This document shows, piece after piece, positions 6,142-13,118 of a stretch of DNA of 21,724 bases (position 1 is the first letter of the stretch; every line of letters starts with the position of its first letter). The notes beneath the pieces were generated by a model. The model was given only the letters and a program-made list of their open reading frames with translations, did not search any database and had not been told where the DNA came from. The translations under genes were made by a program, and so were the position numbers. The DNA lies in NCBI GenBank assembly GCA_005779345.1, contig SXJQ01000199.1, forward strand, positions 1-21,724, given 5' to 3'. The DNA comes from Actinomycetota bacterium (GTDB lineage Bacteria > Actinomycetota > Acidimicrobiia > IMCC26256 > PALSA-610).

Positions 6142-6801
6142 CTCGGGCTCCTCGGCGATCGTGATGCCGAGTTCGGCGAACAGCGCCGGGACGAGCGGCA
6201 GCACCTGGTCGACGCCGATGATCGAGCCGCGCAAGCCGCCGATGCCGAGCAACCGTCCGAGGCGCGCGCCACGGAAGTCGAGCTGGTCGACGCGGGCGTT
6301 GGAGAAGTCGACGTCGTCGAGGTGTGAGCCCGCGAACGTGATCGAGTGCAAGCGCGCGCCCGCGAAGTCGGCATTGCGCAACGTGCAATCGTCGAAGGCG
6401 ACGCGCTCGAGGTCGGCAAGGCGGAAGTTCGCGTCGTCGAGCCGGCAGGAACGGAAGCTCACGTGCCGCAACACCGACTCCGAGAGGTCGAATCCGACGA
6501 GGCGGCAATCGTGACACTCCACGCGCGTCCACTGCGCGCCGCCGAGGTGGGCCCCAGCGCCATCGACGGCCTCGAACACGGCGTCGCGGAGCTCGAACCC
6601 GGTGAGGCGGAGGCCGGCAATGCTGACCTGGCGGAGCCGTGAACGTTGGAGCCGGACATCGTGGAGCGGGCTACCGGTCGTGGCGAGCTCGGCGACGTCG
6701 AGTTCGTCGAGGTCGGCGTCGTGGTCGAGTTCGATCGCCGCCGACGTCAGCGGTCCCTCGATGCGGGGCGGGTGGAGCGCGGGCACGCGACACCCTGCCA
6801 C
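6133..6801 (-). CDS. Pentapeptide-repeat protein, 222 aa
   Basis: From about residue 45 the sequence falls into five-residue units with a central Leu/Phe, for example SFRSC RLDDA NFRLA DLERV, then DFAGA RLHSI TFAGS HLDDV, which fold into a right-handed quadrilateral beta-helix. A non-repeat C-terminal tail (GLRGSIIGVDQVLPLVPALF...) is typical of stand-alone actinobacterial members. Some pentapeptide proteins mimic DNA and protect gyrase from quinolones, but most have unknown roles and nothing here points to gyrase. The frame opens at GTG 6801; a second GTG at 6786 (VPALHPPRIEGPL) is an equally plausible start, and neither has a good Shine-Dalgarno. The gene diverges from the Gfo/Idh/MocA gene and converges on the hydrolase gene. 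Confidence 0.88.
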   Translation of the reverse strand: MAGCRVPALHPPRIEGPLTSAAIELDHDADLDELDVAELATTGSPLHDVRLQRSRLRQVSIAGLRLTGFELRDAVFEAVDGAGAHLGGAQWTRVECHDCRLVGFDLSESVLRHVSFRSCRLDDANFRLADLERVAFDDCTLRNADFAGARLHSITFAGSHLDDVDFSNARVDQLDFRGARLGRLLGIGGLRGSIIGVDQVLPLVPALFAELGITIAEEPELD

Positions 6802-6826
6802 GCGCGGCAGTTGCGGTGAGCGCCCG

Positions 6827-6864
6827 CCTCCACCAAGCTGACGCCGACGTCAGGTTGGCGGAGG
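6827..6864. promoter_or_regulatory. Long inverted repeat (operator or SD-sequestering hairpin)
   Basis: Arms 6827-6843 (CCTCCACCAAGCTGACG) and 6848-6864 (CGTCAGGTTGGCGGAGG) pair at 15 of 17 positions around the 4-nt loop CCGA. The right arm contains the GGAGG Shine-Dalgarno (6860-6864) of the oxidoreductase gene at 6874. As DNA, the inner CTGACG-N4-CGTCAG looks like an operator for a dimeric regulator located between divergent genes. As RNA, it could mask the ribosome binding site. Confidence 0.65.
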
Positions 6865-6873
6865 GGAGCGGGA

Positions 6874-8016
6874 GTGGAGCGGGTTCGGATCGGCGTGCTC
6901 GGCACGGGCAACATCGCACCGCTCAACGTCGCGGGTTATCTCGAACACCCTCAGGCCGAGGTGATCGCGGTCTGCGACAACCGGCCCGACAAGGCGCGCG
7001 CTGCGGCCGACGAGTGGGGCGCGCCGAAGGTGTACACCGATCTCGCCGACCTCCTCGCCGACGACGACGTCGACGCGGTCGAGATCTGCACACCGACGAT
7101 GCTGCACAAGGAACACGTGCTCGCGACGATCGCGGCGGGCAAGCACGTGAGCTGTCAGAAGCCGATCGCCAACACCGTGGCCGACGGTCGCGAGATGATC
7201 GCCGCGGCCGAAGCTGCCGGCGTCGTGCTGCGCGTCGCGGAGTGCAACGTCTTCTACCCGCCGCTCGTAAAGGCCAAGGAGATCATCGCTTCGGGCGCGA
7301 TCGGCGCGCCGACGATGTGTCGCATCAAGACGGTGGTCGGCACGACCGACACCGAGTTCCAGAACGGCCTCGACCCGTCGGGCTATGTCTGGCGGTTCAA
7401 CGATCAGAGCCCCGGTGGCCACCTCTTCGACGACATGGTCCACAAGTACACGACGGCTCTGTGGCTCTTCGATCAGGACATCACGAGCGTGCAGGCGATC
7501 GTCCGCCAGGCACCCGCGTTCTTCGAAGCCCCGACCGCGGCGATCTGGGAGTACGAGCGCGAGAGCCTGCTCGGCATGATGGAGGTCACGTACGCGCCGC
7601 GCATGCACATGCGGAGCAGCTTCTACGGCGCCGACGAGTTCTTCGAGATCCAGGGAACCGACGGCTTCGTGTGGGTCACGCGCGCGACGGGCGAGATGCT
7701 CGATCTCGCGCCGGTGATCGTGTACCACCCCGACGGCACCCAGACCCATTACGGCAACATCGACTCGAATTGGCTCACCGGGTTCAAGGAGGGATCGAAG
7801 CACTTCGTCGACGCGCTCCTCGCCGGGCGCACGACCGCCGACCTCACCGGCGAGATGGCCGTGAAGACGCTGCAACTCTGCTTCGCCGTGTACCAAGCCA
7901 GCAACGAGCGGACTCCGGTCGATCCGCGGACGATCGAGACGAGCGTGTCGCCGCCGTGGTGGCCGCCCGACCTCAGCAACTACTACGAGTCGATGGAGCG
8001 TTACGGCCGCGAGTGA
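6874..8016 (+). CDS. Gfo/Idh/MocA-family NAD(P)-dependent oxidoreductase
   Basis: The 380-aa protein begins with the Rossmann dinucleotide motif GVLGTGNIAPLNVAGYL and an acidic strand end (VIAVCDNRPDK). It then has the conserved EICTPTMLHKEHVLATIAAG and HVSCQKPIANT, where the EKP-type motif reads QKP, retaining the catalytic-region lysine. The C-terminal domain carries SPGGHLFDDMVHKYTTALWL, containing the Gly-Gly...Asp...His motif near the active site. Family members oxidise or reduce sugars, inositols and related polyols; the substrate is not readable. The GTG at 6874 has GGAGG/GGGAG just upstream. The gene is preceded by a strong inverted repeat and overlaps the opposite DUF3499 gene by 16 nt at its 3' end. 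Confidence 0.92.
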   Translation: MERVRIGVLGTGNIAPLNVAGYLEHPQAEVIAVCDNRPDKARAAADEWGAPKVYTDLADLLADDDVDAVEICTPTMLHKEHVLATIAAGKHVSCQKPIANTVADGREMIAAAEAAGVVLRVAECNVFYPPLVKAKEIIASGAIGAPTMCRIKTVVGTTDTEFQNGLDPSGYVWRFNDQSPGGHLFDDMVHKYTTALWLFDQDITSVQAIVRQAPAFFEAPTAAIWEYERESLLGMMEVTYAPRMHMRSSFYGADEFFEIQGTDGFVWVTRATGEMLDLAPVIVYHPDGTQTHYGNIDSNWLTGFKEGSKHFVDALLAGRTTADLTGEMAVKTLQLCFAVYQASNERTPVDPRTIETSVSPPWWPPDLSNYYESMERYGRE

Positions 8017-8651
8017 TCGGGGTCGGGCGTCGCCTCGGAGTCGGAGTCGTCTTCGGCGGTCTTGGCGGCGCGGAAGGCTCTCGAGAGCAGCGGCGTCTTC
8101 GCGTCGAGCAGTCCGCCGAGGTCGTCGACGTCGAAGCGGGCCTCCCAGGCCGGCTCCGCGGGCCGCGCGTCGGTATCGACCGCCTCGGTCTCGACAAGCT
8201 GGGGTTCGACGAGCTCGGGTTCGACGAGTTGGGATCCCGCAGGCCCCGCGTCGGTCGCCTCGACGAGTGGCGGTACCGCCTCGAGGTCGGGCGTCGAACC
8301 GCTCGGTGGCGCCGGAGCCGGAGTGTCGAACAACGACGGGACGTCGGACCAGCGGTCGGCACGGCGACGACGCTTCTTCGTCTCGCGATGGGGCAGCAGG
8401 TCCTCGGCCTCGCGCAATGCGCCGCGAGAGGGTGCCGCCTCGGGAGGATCGACGACCACGACGGGTCGTCGGTCGTCGCGTGTCCAGCCCTGGGGCGGGG
8501 CGAGCGCGTCGGCGTGCCGGGTGCACAAATCGCTCGCGCGCGCGGCGCCGTCGGAGATCGCGTCGAGCCAGACGATGCGTCGGGCCGCGTCGAACGTGAA
8601 CGTCACCGCGGCAGGGGCGCTGCAACCTGGACGTCCGCACAGCCTCCGCAT
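8001..8651 (-). CDS. DUF3499 family protein
   Basis: The first about 60 residues match the actinobacterial DUF3499 family: MRRLCGRPGCSAPAAVTFTF, then IVWLDAISD and the DLCTRHADAL block with HADALAPPQGW. The cysteines in LCGRPGC plus Cys/His in LCTRHAD could form a small zinc site. The rest (residues about 65-216) is a Pro/Glu/Ala-rich low-complexity tail containing a VEPxL repeat. The function of the family is unknown. The start is supported by a -10-like TACCAT 6 nt upstream of the ATG, which implies a leaderless mRNA. The stop codon lies inside the 3' end of the convergent oxidoreductase gene. Confidence 0.85.
   Translation of the reverse strand: MRRLCGRPGCSAPAAVTFTFDAARRIVWLDAISDGAARASDLCTRHADALAPPQGWTRDDRRPVVVVDPPEAAPSRGALREAEDLLPHRETKKRRRRADRWSDVPSLFDTPAPAPPSGSTPDLEAVPPLVEATDAGPAGSQLVEPELVEPQLVETEAVDTDARPAEPAWEARFDVDDLGGLLDAKTPLLSRAFRAAKTAEDDSDSEATPDPDHSRP
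8176..8235. repeat. 15-bp in-frame tandem repeat inside the DUF3499 gene
   Basis: Three clear units of 15 bp, TCGACAAGCTGGGGT (8191), TCGACGAGCTCGGGT (8206) and TCGACGAGTTGGGAT (8221), are preceded by a degenerate fourth at 8176 (TCGACCGCCTCGGTC). On the minus strand they encode the repeated Leu-Val-Glu-Pro/Thr-Glu/Gln pentapeptide. The unit is a multiple of 3, so copy-number change would keep the frame. Confidence 0.9.
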
Positions 8652-8657
8652 GCGCGA

Positions 8658-8663
8658 ATGGTA
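8658..8663 (-). promoter_or_regulatory. -10 element of leaderless DUF3499 promoter
   Basis: The minus strand reads TACCAT followed by 6 nt and the ATG at 8651. A TTCACA (minus strand 8688-8683) lies 19 bp upstream and resembles a -35. Together they form the best-looking sigma-70-type promoter in the window. Confidence 0.5.
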
Positions 8664-8706
8664 CGTCTCGGTCGCCCGGTCGTGTGAAGCCGCCGTCGCG
8701 ATGTGC

Positions 8707-8712
8707 CACGAT
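8707..8712 (+). promoter_or_regulatory. -10-like element before the VOC gene
   Basis: CACGAT is followed by 7 nt and ATG 8720. This matches the leaderless spacing seen elsewhere and favours ATG 8720 over the in-frame ATG at 8711 or GTG at 8684. Confidence 0.35.
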
Positions 8713-8719
8713 GCCGCCC

Positions 8720-9181
8720 ATGGAGGATTCGTCGGACGACGCCCGAGTCGTGTTCAACCACCTCGGCCAGTGCGTGCGCGACCTCGACCGGTCCCGACGC
8801 TTCTACGAGTCGGTGCTCGGATTCGAGTTCTGGCGTCAGATCCAACCGCCCGACGACAGTTCGGCACAGCTCCTCGGTCTGTCGCCGCCGCTCGGCATGA
8901 CCGCCTGCTACCTGCGGCGCGACGGCCTGGTCCTCGAGTTGTTGCACTTCGCCGCGCCCGAACGCGCGGTCGCCTTTCGGCCGCGAGCGATGGACGAGCC
9001 GGGCCTGACCCACATCTCGGTGTCGTGCGACATCGATGCGGTGTGCGCCCGGGTCGCCGAGTTCGGCGGCGAGGTCCTCGCCGCGACGAACATCGGGGTC
9101 GCGGTGTTCATCCGCGACCCCGACGGCCAACTCGTCGAACTGCTGCCGCTCGCCTACGCCGACCACCTCGCGGGCTCGTGA
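8720..9181 (+). CDS. VOC (glyoxalase/bleomycin-resistance fold) protein
   Basis: The 153-aa protein has the two beta-alpha-beta-beta-beta modules of the vicinal oxygen chelate superfamily. Module 1 starts with FNHLGQCVRDLDRSRRFYES and ends near LVLELLHFA. Module 2 starts with LTHISVSCDIDAVCARVAEF and ends FIRDPDGQLVELLPL. His and Glu at the ends of the modules are the expected metal ligands, so it is probably a metalloenzyme such as a lyase, epimerase or dioxygenase; the substrate is unknown. In-frame starts exist at 8684 and 8711, but 8720 fits the -10 spacing. The stop overlaps the homoserine kinase start (GTGA), making them one translational unit. Confidence 0.88.
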   Translation: MEDSSDDARVVFNHLGQCVRDLDRSRRFYESVLGFEFWRQIQPPDDSSAQLLGLSPPLGMTACYLRRDGLVLELLHFAAPERAVAFRPRAMDEPGLTHISVSCDIDAVCARVAEFGGEVLAATNIGVAVFIRDPDGQLVELLPLAYADHLAGS

Positions 9182-9990
9182 CGACGATCGTCGCGCCCGC
9201 AACGTCGGCGAACCTCGGCCCCGGCTTCGACGCGCTCGGCCTCGCGCTCGGTCGCCACCTGCGGCTGACGCTCGAACCCGAAGGTGCCGCGGCCGAGGCG
9301 ACCCACCCGGCGACCAAGGCGTTTCGCGCAGCCGGTGGTGACGGTCCGATCGGCGTCGCGACCGACTTTCCTCCCGGACGCGGGATGGGGTACTCGGGCG
9401 CCGCGCGGGTGGCCGGCGTCGTCGCCGCGGCCGTGCAGCGCGGCGACGATTGGGCGAACGACCGTCGCGCGCTGTGCGATCTCGCAGCCGACCTGGAGGG
9501 CCATGCCGACAACGCTGCCGCGTCGATGTACGGCGGGTGTGTCGTCGCCGCCGGCGACCAGGTTGTGCGTGTCCCCATCGGGTTCGACGCCGAGGTCGTG
9601 CTGTGGATCCCCGATCGTGAGACGTCGACCCGCGCGTCGCGCGGGACGCTGCCAGCGACCGTGCCGTTCGCCGACGCGGTGTTCAACCTCGGCCGTGCCG
9701 CGCTCCTCGTCGCCGCGGTCACGACGGGCGACACGGCTGCGCTCTCGGCCGCGACCGAGGATCGGCTCCACCAGGACCAGCGTCTTGCGGCCGTCCCCGA
9801 GTCTGCCGTGGCGCTCGCGGCGGCGCGTCGCGCGGGCGCGTACGGAGCGTGGCTCTCCGGCTCGGGCCCGACGGTCGCCGCGCTGTGCAGTCGCGGCGAT
9901 CACGCGCGCGCCGTTGCCGACGCGCTCCCGACCGCTGGCGCGAGGGTCGAGGTCGTGCCGATCGACCTCGCGGGCGCGCGCGTCGAATGA
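9178..9990 (+). CDS. thrB: Homoserine kinase (GHMP family)
   Basis: This 270-aa protein is a GHMP kinase: N-terminal PATSANLGPGFDALGLAL, the glycine-rich ATP loop GRGMGYSGAARVAG, ADLEGHADNAAASMYGG and the C-terminal LSGSGPTVAAL. The N-terminal and EGHADN motifs point to homoserine kinase (ThrB), which phosphorylates homoserine using ATP in threonine biosynthesis. The ATP loop departs from the usual GLGSSAA form. The protein is shorter than the usual about 300 aa. It is embedded between a VOC protein (4-nt overlap) and an SDR (13-nt gap) rather than with hom and thrC. A different GHMP substrate is possible but less likely. Confidence 0.82.
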   Translation: MTTIVAPATSANLGPGFDALGLALGRHLRLTLEPEGAAAEATHPATKAFRAAGGDGPIGVATDFPPGRGMGYSGAARVAGVVAAAVQRGDDWANDRRALCDLAADLEGHADNAAASMYGGCVVAAGDQVVRVPIGFDAEVVLWIPDRETSTRASRGTLPATVPFADAVFNLGRAALLVAAVTTGDTAALSAATEDRLHQDQRLAAVPESAVALAAARRAGAYGAWLSGSGPTVAALCSRGDHARAVADALPTAGARVEVVPIDLAGARVE

Positions 9991-10003
9991 GGGGGAAGGT
10001 CGC

Positions 10004-10765
10004 ATGAAGATCGACGGCGCCCACGTGGTGGTCACCGGAGCCGCGGGCGGCATCGGCGCGGCGCTCGCGCGGCGTTTCGCCGACGAAGGCGCTCGCGCGG
10101 TCGTCGCGGCCGACCTCACCGCGTCGCCGACACCTCGCCCGGCGATGCGCTCGCACCCCTGCGACGTCACCGACCCGGCGCAGATCCGCACGCTGATCGA
10201 CGCGGCCGAGGATCATGACGGTCCGATCGATCTCTTCTGTTCGAACGCCGGGATCATCGGCGGCTTCGGCCTCGACGCGTCCGACGAGATCTGGCGACGC
10301 ACGCTCGAGGTCAACGTGATGGCGCACGTGTGGGCGGCGAAGGTGTTGGTGCCACGCATGGTCGAACGCGGCGGCGGGTACCTGCTCAACACCGCATCGG
10401 CAGCCGGTCTGCTCACCCAACTCGGCTCCGCGACCTACTCGGTGAGCAAGCACGGCGCCGTCGCGTTCGCCGAATGGCTGTCGATCACGTACGGCGGACA
10501 CGGCCTGAAAGTGTCGATCCTGTGTCCGCAGGCGGTCCGCACGAACATGACTGCGGGGACGACCGAAGGCGGAGTCGCGGGCGTCGACGGCATGTTGGAA
10601 CCCGATGCGGTCGCCGACGCCGCGATCGAAGGACTCGCCGACGAACGGTTCTTGATCCTGCCGCACCCCGAGGTCGGCGAGTACTTCCGCCGGAAGGCCG
10701 ACGACTACGAGCGGTGGTTACGTGGGATGCGGCGGCTCCAAGAACGATTCCCCATGGGTCTCTGA
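10004..10765 (+). CDS. Short-chain dehydrogenase/reductase (SDR)
   Basis: The 253-aa protein is a classical SDR: cofactor motif TGAAGGIGAALARRF, CDVTD, the SNAGIIGGF loop, the catalytic Ser in LLNTASAAGLL and Tyr/Lys in TYSVSKHGAVAF. It reduces or oxidises an unknown carbonyl or alcohol. After the acidic stretch VAADL there is no basic residue typical of NADPH preference, so NAD(H) is favoured. ATG 10004 is preceded by GGGGGAAGG. It follows the kinase by 13 nt, so it is probably the third gene of the VOC-thrB-SDR operon. Its last 48 nt overlap the 3' end of the convergent metallopeptidase gene. Confidence 0.93.
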   Translation: MKIDGAHVVVTGAAGGIGAALARRFADEGARAVVAADLTASPTPRPAMRSHPCDVTDPAQIRTLIDAAEDHDGPIDLFCSNAGIIGGFGLDASDEIWRRTLEVNVMAHVWAAKVLVPRMVERGGGYLLNTASAAGLLTQLGSATYSVSKHGAVAFAEWLSITYGGHGLKVSILCPQAVRTNMTAGTTEGGVAGVDGMLEPDAVADAAIEGLADERFLILPHPEVGEYFRRKADDYERWLRGMRRLQERFPMGL

Positions 10766-13030
10766 CGGCCCCGGGTCTGACGGCGCGGATGCCGCTTCGG
10801 CCTCGGAGCTCGGGTCGCCCTCCACCCCGCCCTCCACGTCGCCTTCGGCCGTCGCCTCGGTGTTGTCGGCGCTTGCTCCGGCGTCGGCGATTGCCTCGGC
10901 TGCTGCCGCGAGCGCGGCCGCGCGCCGCGCTCGGCGCTTGCGGCGCAGACGACGGATGGCGAACACGAGCACGACGATGAACGCGATCGCGCCGACGACC
11001 ATGAGCACGCGATTGCGGCCCTGGGTCGAGGCGTCGTCGAGGGTCGCGCGAACGGCCGTCGCCGTCGTCGCGGCGGCGTCGGCCTTGCCCTGCTCGAACT
11101 GACGATCGGCGCGCGCGAGCCGCGTCTCGTAGTCGTCGCCCCAGAGTCCGATCGTGCCGAGGAGGCCGGGTCCGGCGTCGGCCTCGGCATGCGCGGCCGC
11201 GACGACCTCGGCGGCATCGAGGTACCCCGAGGCCCGCTCGCGGAGCTTCGCGAGGTCGACCTCGGCGCCCTCGTAGTCCGGCTCGAAGGGCGTCGGGAGA
11301 TCGACGCCGCTCCCGGCGAGTGCATCCTCCACCTCGTCGCGGGTCTCGAGGATGGCGCGTGCCTCCGCCATCTGCGTGCGCGCGATTCCGAACTGCCACT
11401 TGGTCATGGCCGTACGCGCCGCGATCGGCGGGGTCCATTCGCCGCCCGCATCCACGAGTTCTTCGTACACGGTGATCGCCCGCGAGCGATCGCGCATCGC
11501 CTCGCGTCCATTGCTGTCGACGACGTGGTCCAGCCAGAGCGTCCGCGCCTCCTCGGACCCGCCGGCCCGCTCGACCAGGTCGAGCAGGCGCTTCCACGTG
11601 ACCGGGCCGAGCACCTTTTCGGGCTTCGGGTCGCCGACGTAACCGACCTGCTGTTGGTCGGCGGCGCGGAGTACGTCGCGCATCTTGTCGTCGCCGATCT
11701 CCTCGATGATCGCGTCGATCACGAAGAACGAAGCGTTGTAGCCGAACTCTTCTTGATCGTCGGTCGTGTCGTCGCGAAACGAGGGGTCGCCCCAGGCGTT
11801 GAGCGCAACCGCGCCGGGCGCAGACGCGTCGATGTCGTCCGGGTGGAGCGCGTCGCCGCCCGACGCATCGACGGCGCGGTTGGAGTACGCCTGCGCGACG
11901 CCCTCGTTGACCCAGCGATCGGAGAACAGATCCTCGTTGAACCACAGGTGGGAGACCTCGTGGAGGATCACCTCTGCGTCGAGAGCGTCGCCGGCCTCGA
12001 TCGTGTTGTCGTCGGGCGTGTACCAGCCGGCGTAGCCGTAGAGATACGGCGTGTAGGTCTCGGTGATCTGGAGTTCGTCGTCGCGCGGCCAGTCGAGGCC
12101 GATGAGCGCCTCGAGCTCGGGGAGGCCGTCGTCGAGTTGCCGGTCGACGAAATCGGCCCACGCATCGTCGTCGGGCCACGATCGGATCCGGATCTTGCGC
12201 TCGTCGTGATCGGCGTCGCGCGCCTCGAGCTCGTCGTCGTTGCGCGCCGAGAAGACGACCGCCCACGTGAGCGGGTCGCCGATCGCTCCCGACTCGTACA
12301 ACCGGTATTCGCCCTGGGTCTTCTCGGTCAGGTCGTTGCCGACGTAGTCGACCTCGAACGACTTGGGGATCAGGATGCGGACCGACGTGAGGCCGGGATC
12401 CGCGACCGGGAACGCCCAGAACGTGGCGAACGCCGAGTTGACGCGGGTCGCGCCGTCGGTGCTGCGCGGCGGTGCGCTCGGCATGTCGTACCCGAGACGG
12501 AGGTGCGCGACGTCTCGGTAGTAGAGGTCGGGGGAGAGGTCGACGAACACGACTTGAAAGCGATCGCTCTCGGTCGTTTCGACACCCAACGACTGCGGCC
12601 GCCCGTCGCGGGTCGCCGCCAGGTTGGTCGCACCCGCGAGGATGGGAATTCCGATCCTCGGGAAGTAGTACTGCGTGTACCCGGTGCTCGTCGACCGGTT
12701 CGGCTTCTGGTTCGTGATCGTGGCGTCGACCACGACATGGACGACCCCGGCCGCGGGGTCGACCGTGTAGGTGGAGTGCGCCTCGTACCGCAGCCCGTCT
12801 TCTGCGAAGGCACGTTCGGCGTCGACGCCGACGACGCCCACGACCGAGCCGGCCGTCACGGCCAGTGCCAGCGTGGCGCGCCGCCACCGGCGGGCGACGA
12901 GGCGCTCGCCTCGCCGAGGCCGTCCGGCGTCGGTCTCGCTGTGCCGGCTCGCTCCAATGTCCACGACTGCCCCCACGGTTGGCCGTGCGCCACGGGTCGG
13001 GCACGGCTGGATGCGGCGGGATTCTGACAT
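10718..13030 (-). CDS. M1-like (gluzincin) membrane metallopeptidase, 770 aa
   Basis: The zinc motif HEVSHLWFN (His357, Glu358, His361) is followed by RWVNEGVAQAYS with Glu376 as the likely third ligand, the arrangement of M1-type gluzincins. A signal sequence sits at about residues 47-75 (RRATLALAVTAGSVVGVVG...AFA), later than usual, so the start may lie downstream of ATG 13030. The N-terminal part is beta-rich (YTQYYFPRI, LRLGYDMPSA), like the M1 saddle domain. A helical region follows the protease, then a membrane segment at about 672-690 (VLMVVGAIAFIVVLVFAI), a strongly basic RRLRRKRRARR stop-transfer and an acidic cytoplasmic tail. Predicted topology: protease domain outside, one C-terminal anchor. 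Substrates are unknown. Confidence 0.85.
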   Translation of the reverse strand: MSESRRIQPCPTRGARPTVGAVVDIGASRHSETDAGRPRRGERLVARRWRRATLALAVTAGSVVGVVGVDAERAFAEDGLRYEAHSTYTVDPAAGVVHVVVDATITNQKPNRSTSTGYTQYYFPRIGIPILAGATNLAATRDGRPQSLGVETTESDRFQVVFVDLSPDLYYRDVAHLRLGYDMPSAPPRSTDGATRVNSAFATFWAFPVADPGLTSVRILIPKSFEVDYVGNDLTEKTQGEYRLYESGAIGDPLTWAVVFSARNDDELEARDADHDERKIRIRSWPDDDAWADFVDRQLDDGLPELEALIGLDWPRDDELQITETYTPYLYGYAGWYTPDDNTIEAGDALDAEVILHEVSHLWFNEDLFSDRWVNEGVAQAYSNRAVDASGGDALHPDDIDASAPGAVALNAWGDPSFRDDTTDDQEEFGYNASFFVIDAIIEEIGDDKMRDVLRAADQQQVGYVGDPKPEKVLGPVTWKRLLDLVERAGGSEEARTLWLDHVVDSNGREAMRDRSRAITVYEELVDAGGEWTPPIAARTAMTKWQFGIARTQMAEARAILETRDEVEDALAGSGVDLPTPFEPDYEGAEVDLAKLRERASGYLDAAEVVAAAHAEADAGPGLLGTIGLWGDDYETRLARADRQFEQGKADAAATTATAVRATLDDASTQGRNRVLMVVGAIAFIVVLVFAIRRLRRKRRARRAAALAAAAEAIADAGASADNTEATAEGDVEGGVEGDPSSEAEAASAPSDPGPSETHGESFLEPPHPT

Positions 13031-13106
13031 CTCGTCGACCGGCGCGGCGGGAATCGTGCCATTCGCGGCCGCCGCGGGTCACGCCGACGCGGTCGCCGGG
13101 CGATGC

Positions 13107-13112
13107 GAGAAT
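13107..13112 (+). promoter_or_regulatory. -10-like element before the M20 peptidase gene
   Basis: GAGAAT is followed by 6 nt and the ATG at 13119, the same leaderless spacing as other genes in the window, and no Shine-Dalgarno is present. The upstream 13031-13106 separates it from the divergent metallopeptidase and holds nothing else I can assign. Confidence 0.35.
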
Positions 13113-13118
13113 CGGGTG

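Noticed and set aside
6850..8757. 635-aa minus-strand open frame
   Set aside because: It is a high-GC shadow antisense to the Gfo/Idh/MocA gene and out of frame with DUF3499, with a low-complexity Arg-rich product.
10485..13082. 865-aa minus-strand open frame over the metallopeptidase
   Set aside because: It is rich in Arg and Gly with no motifs; the adjacent frame carries HExxH, a signal peptide and a membrane anchor.
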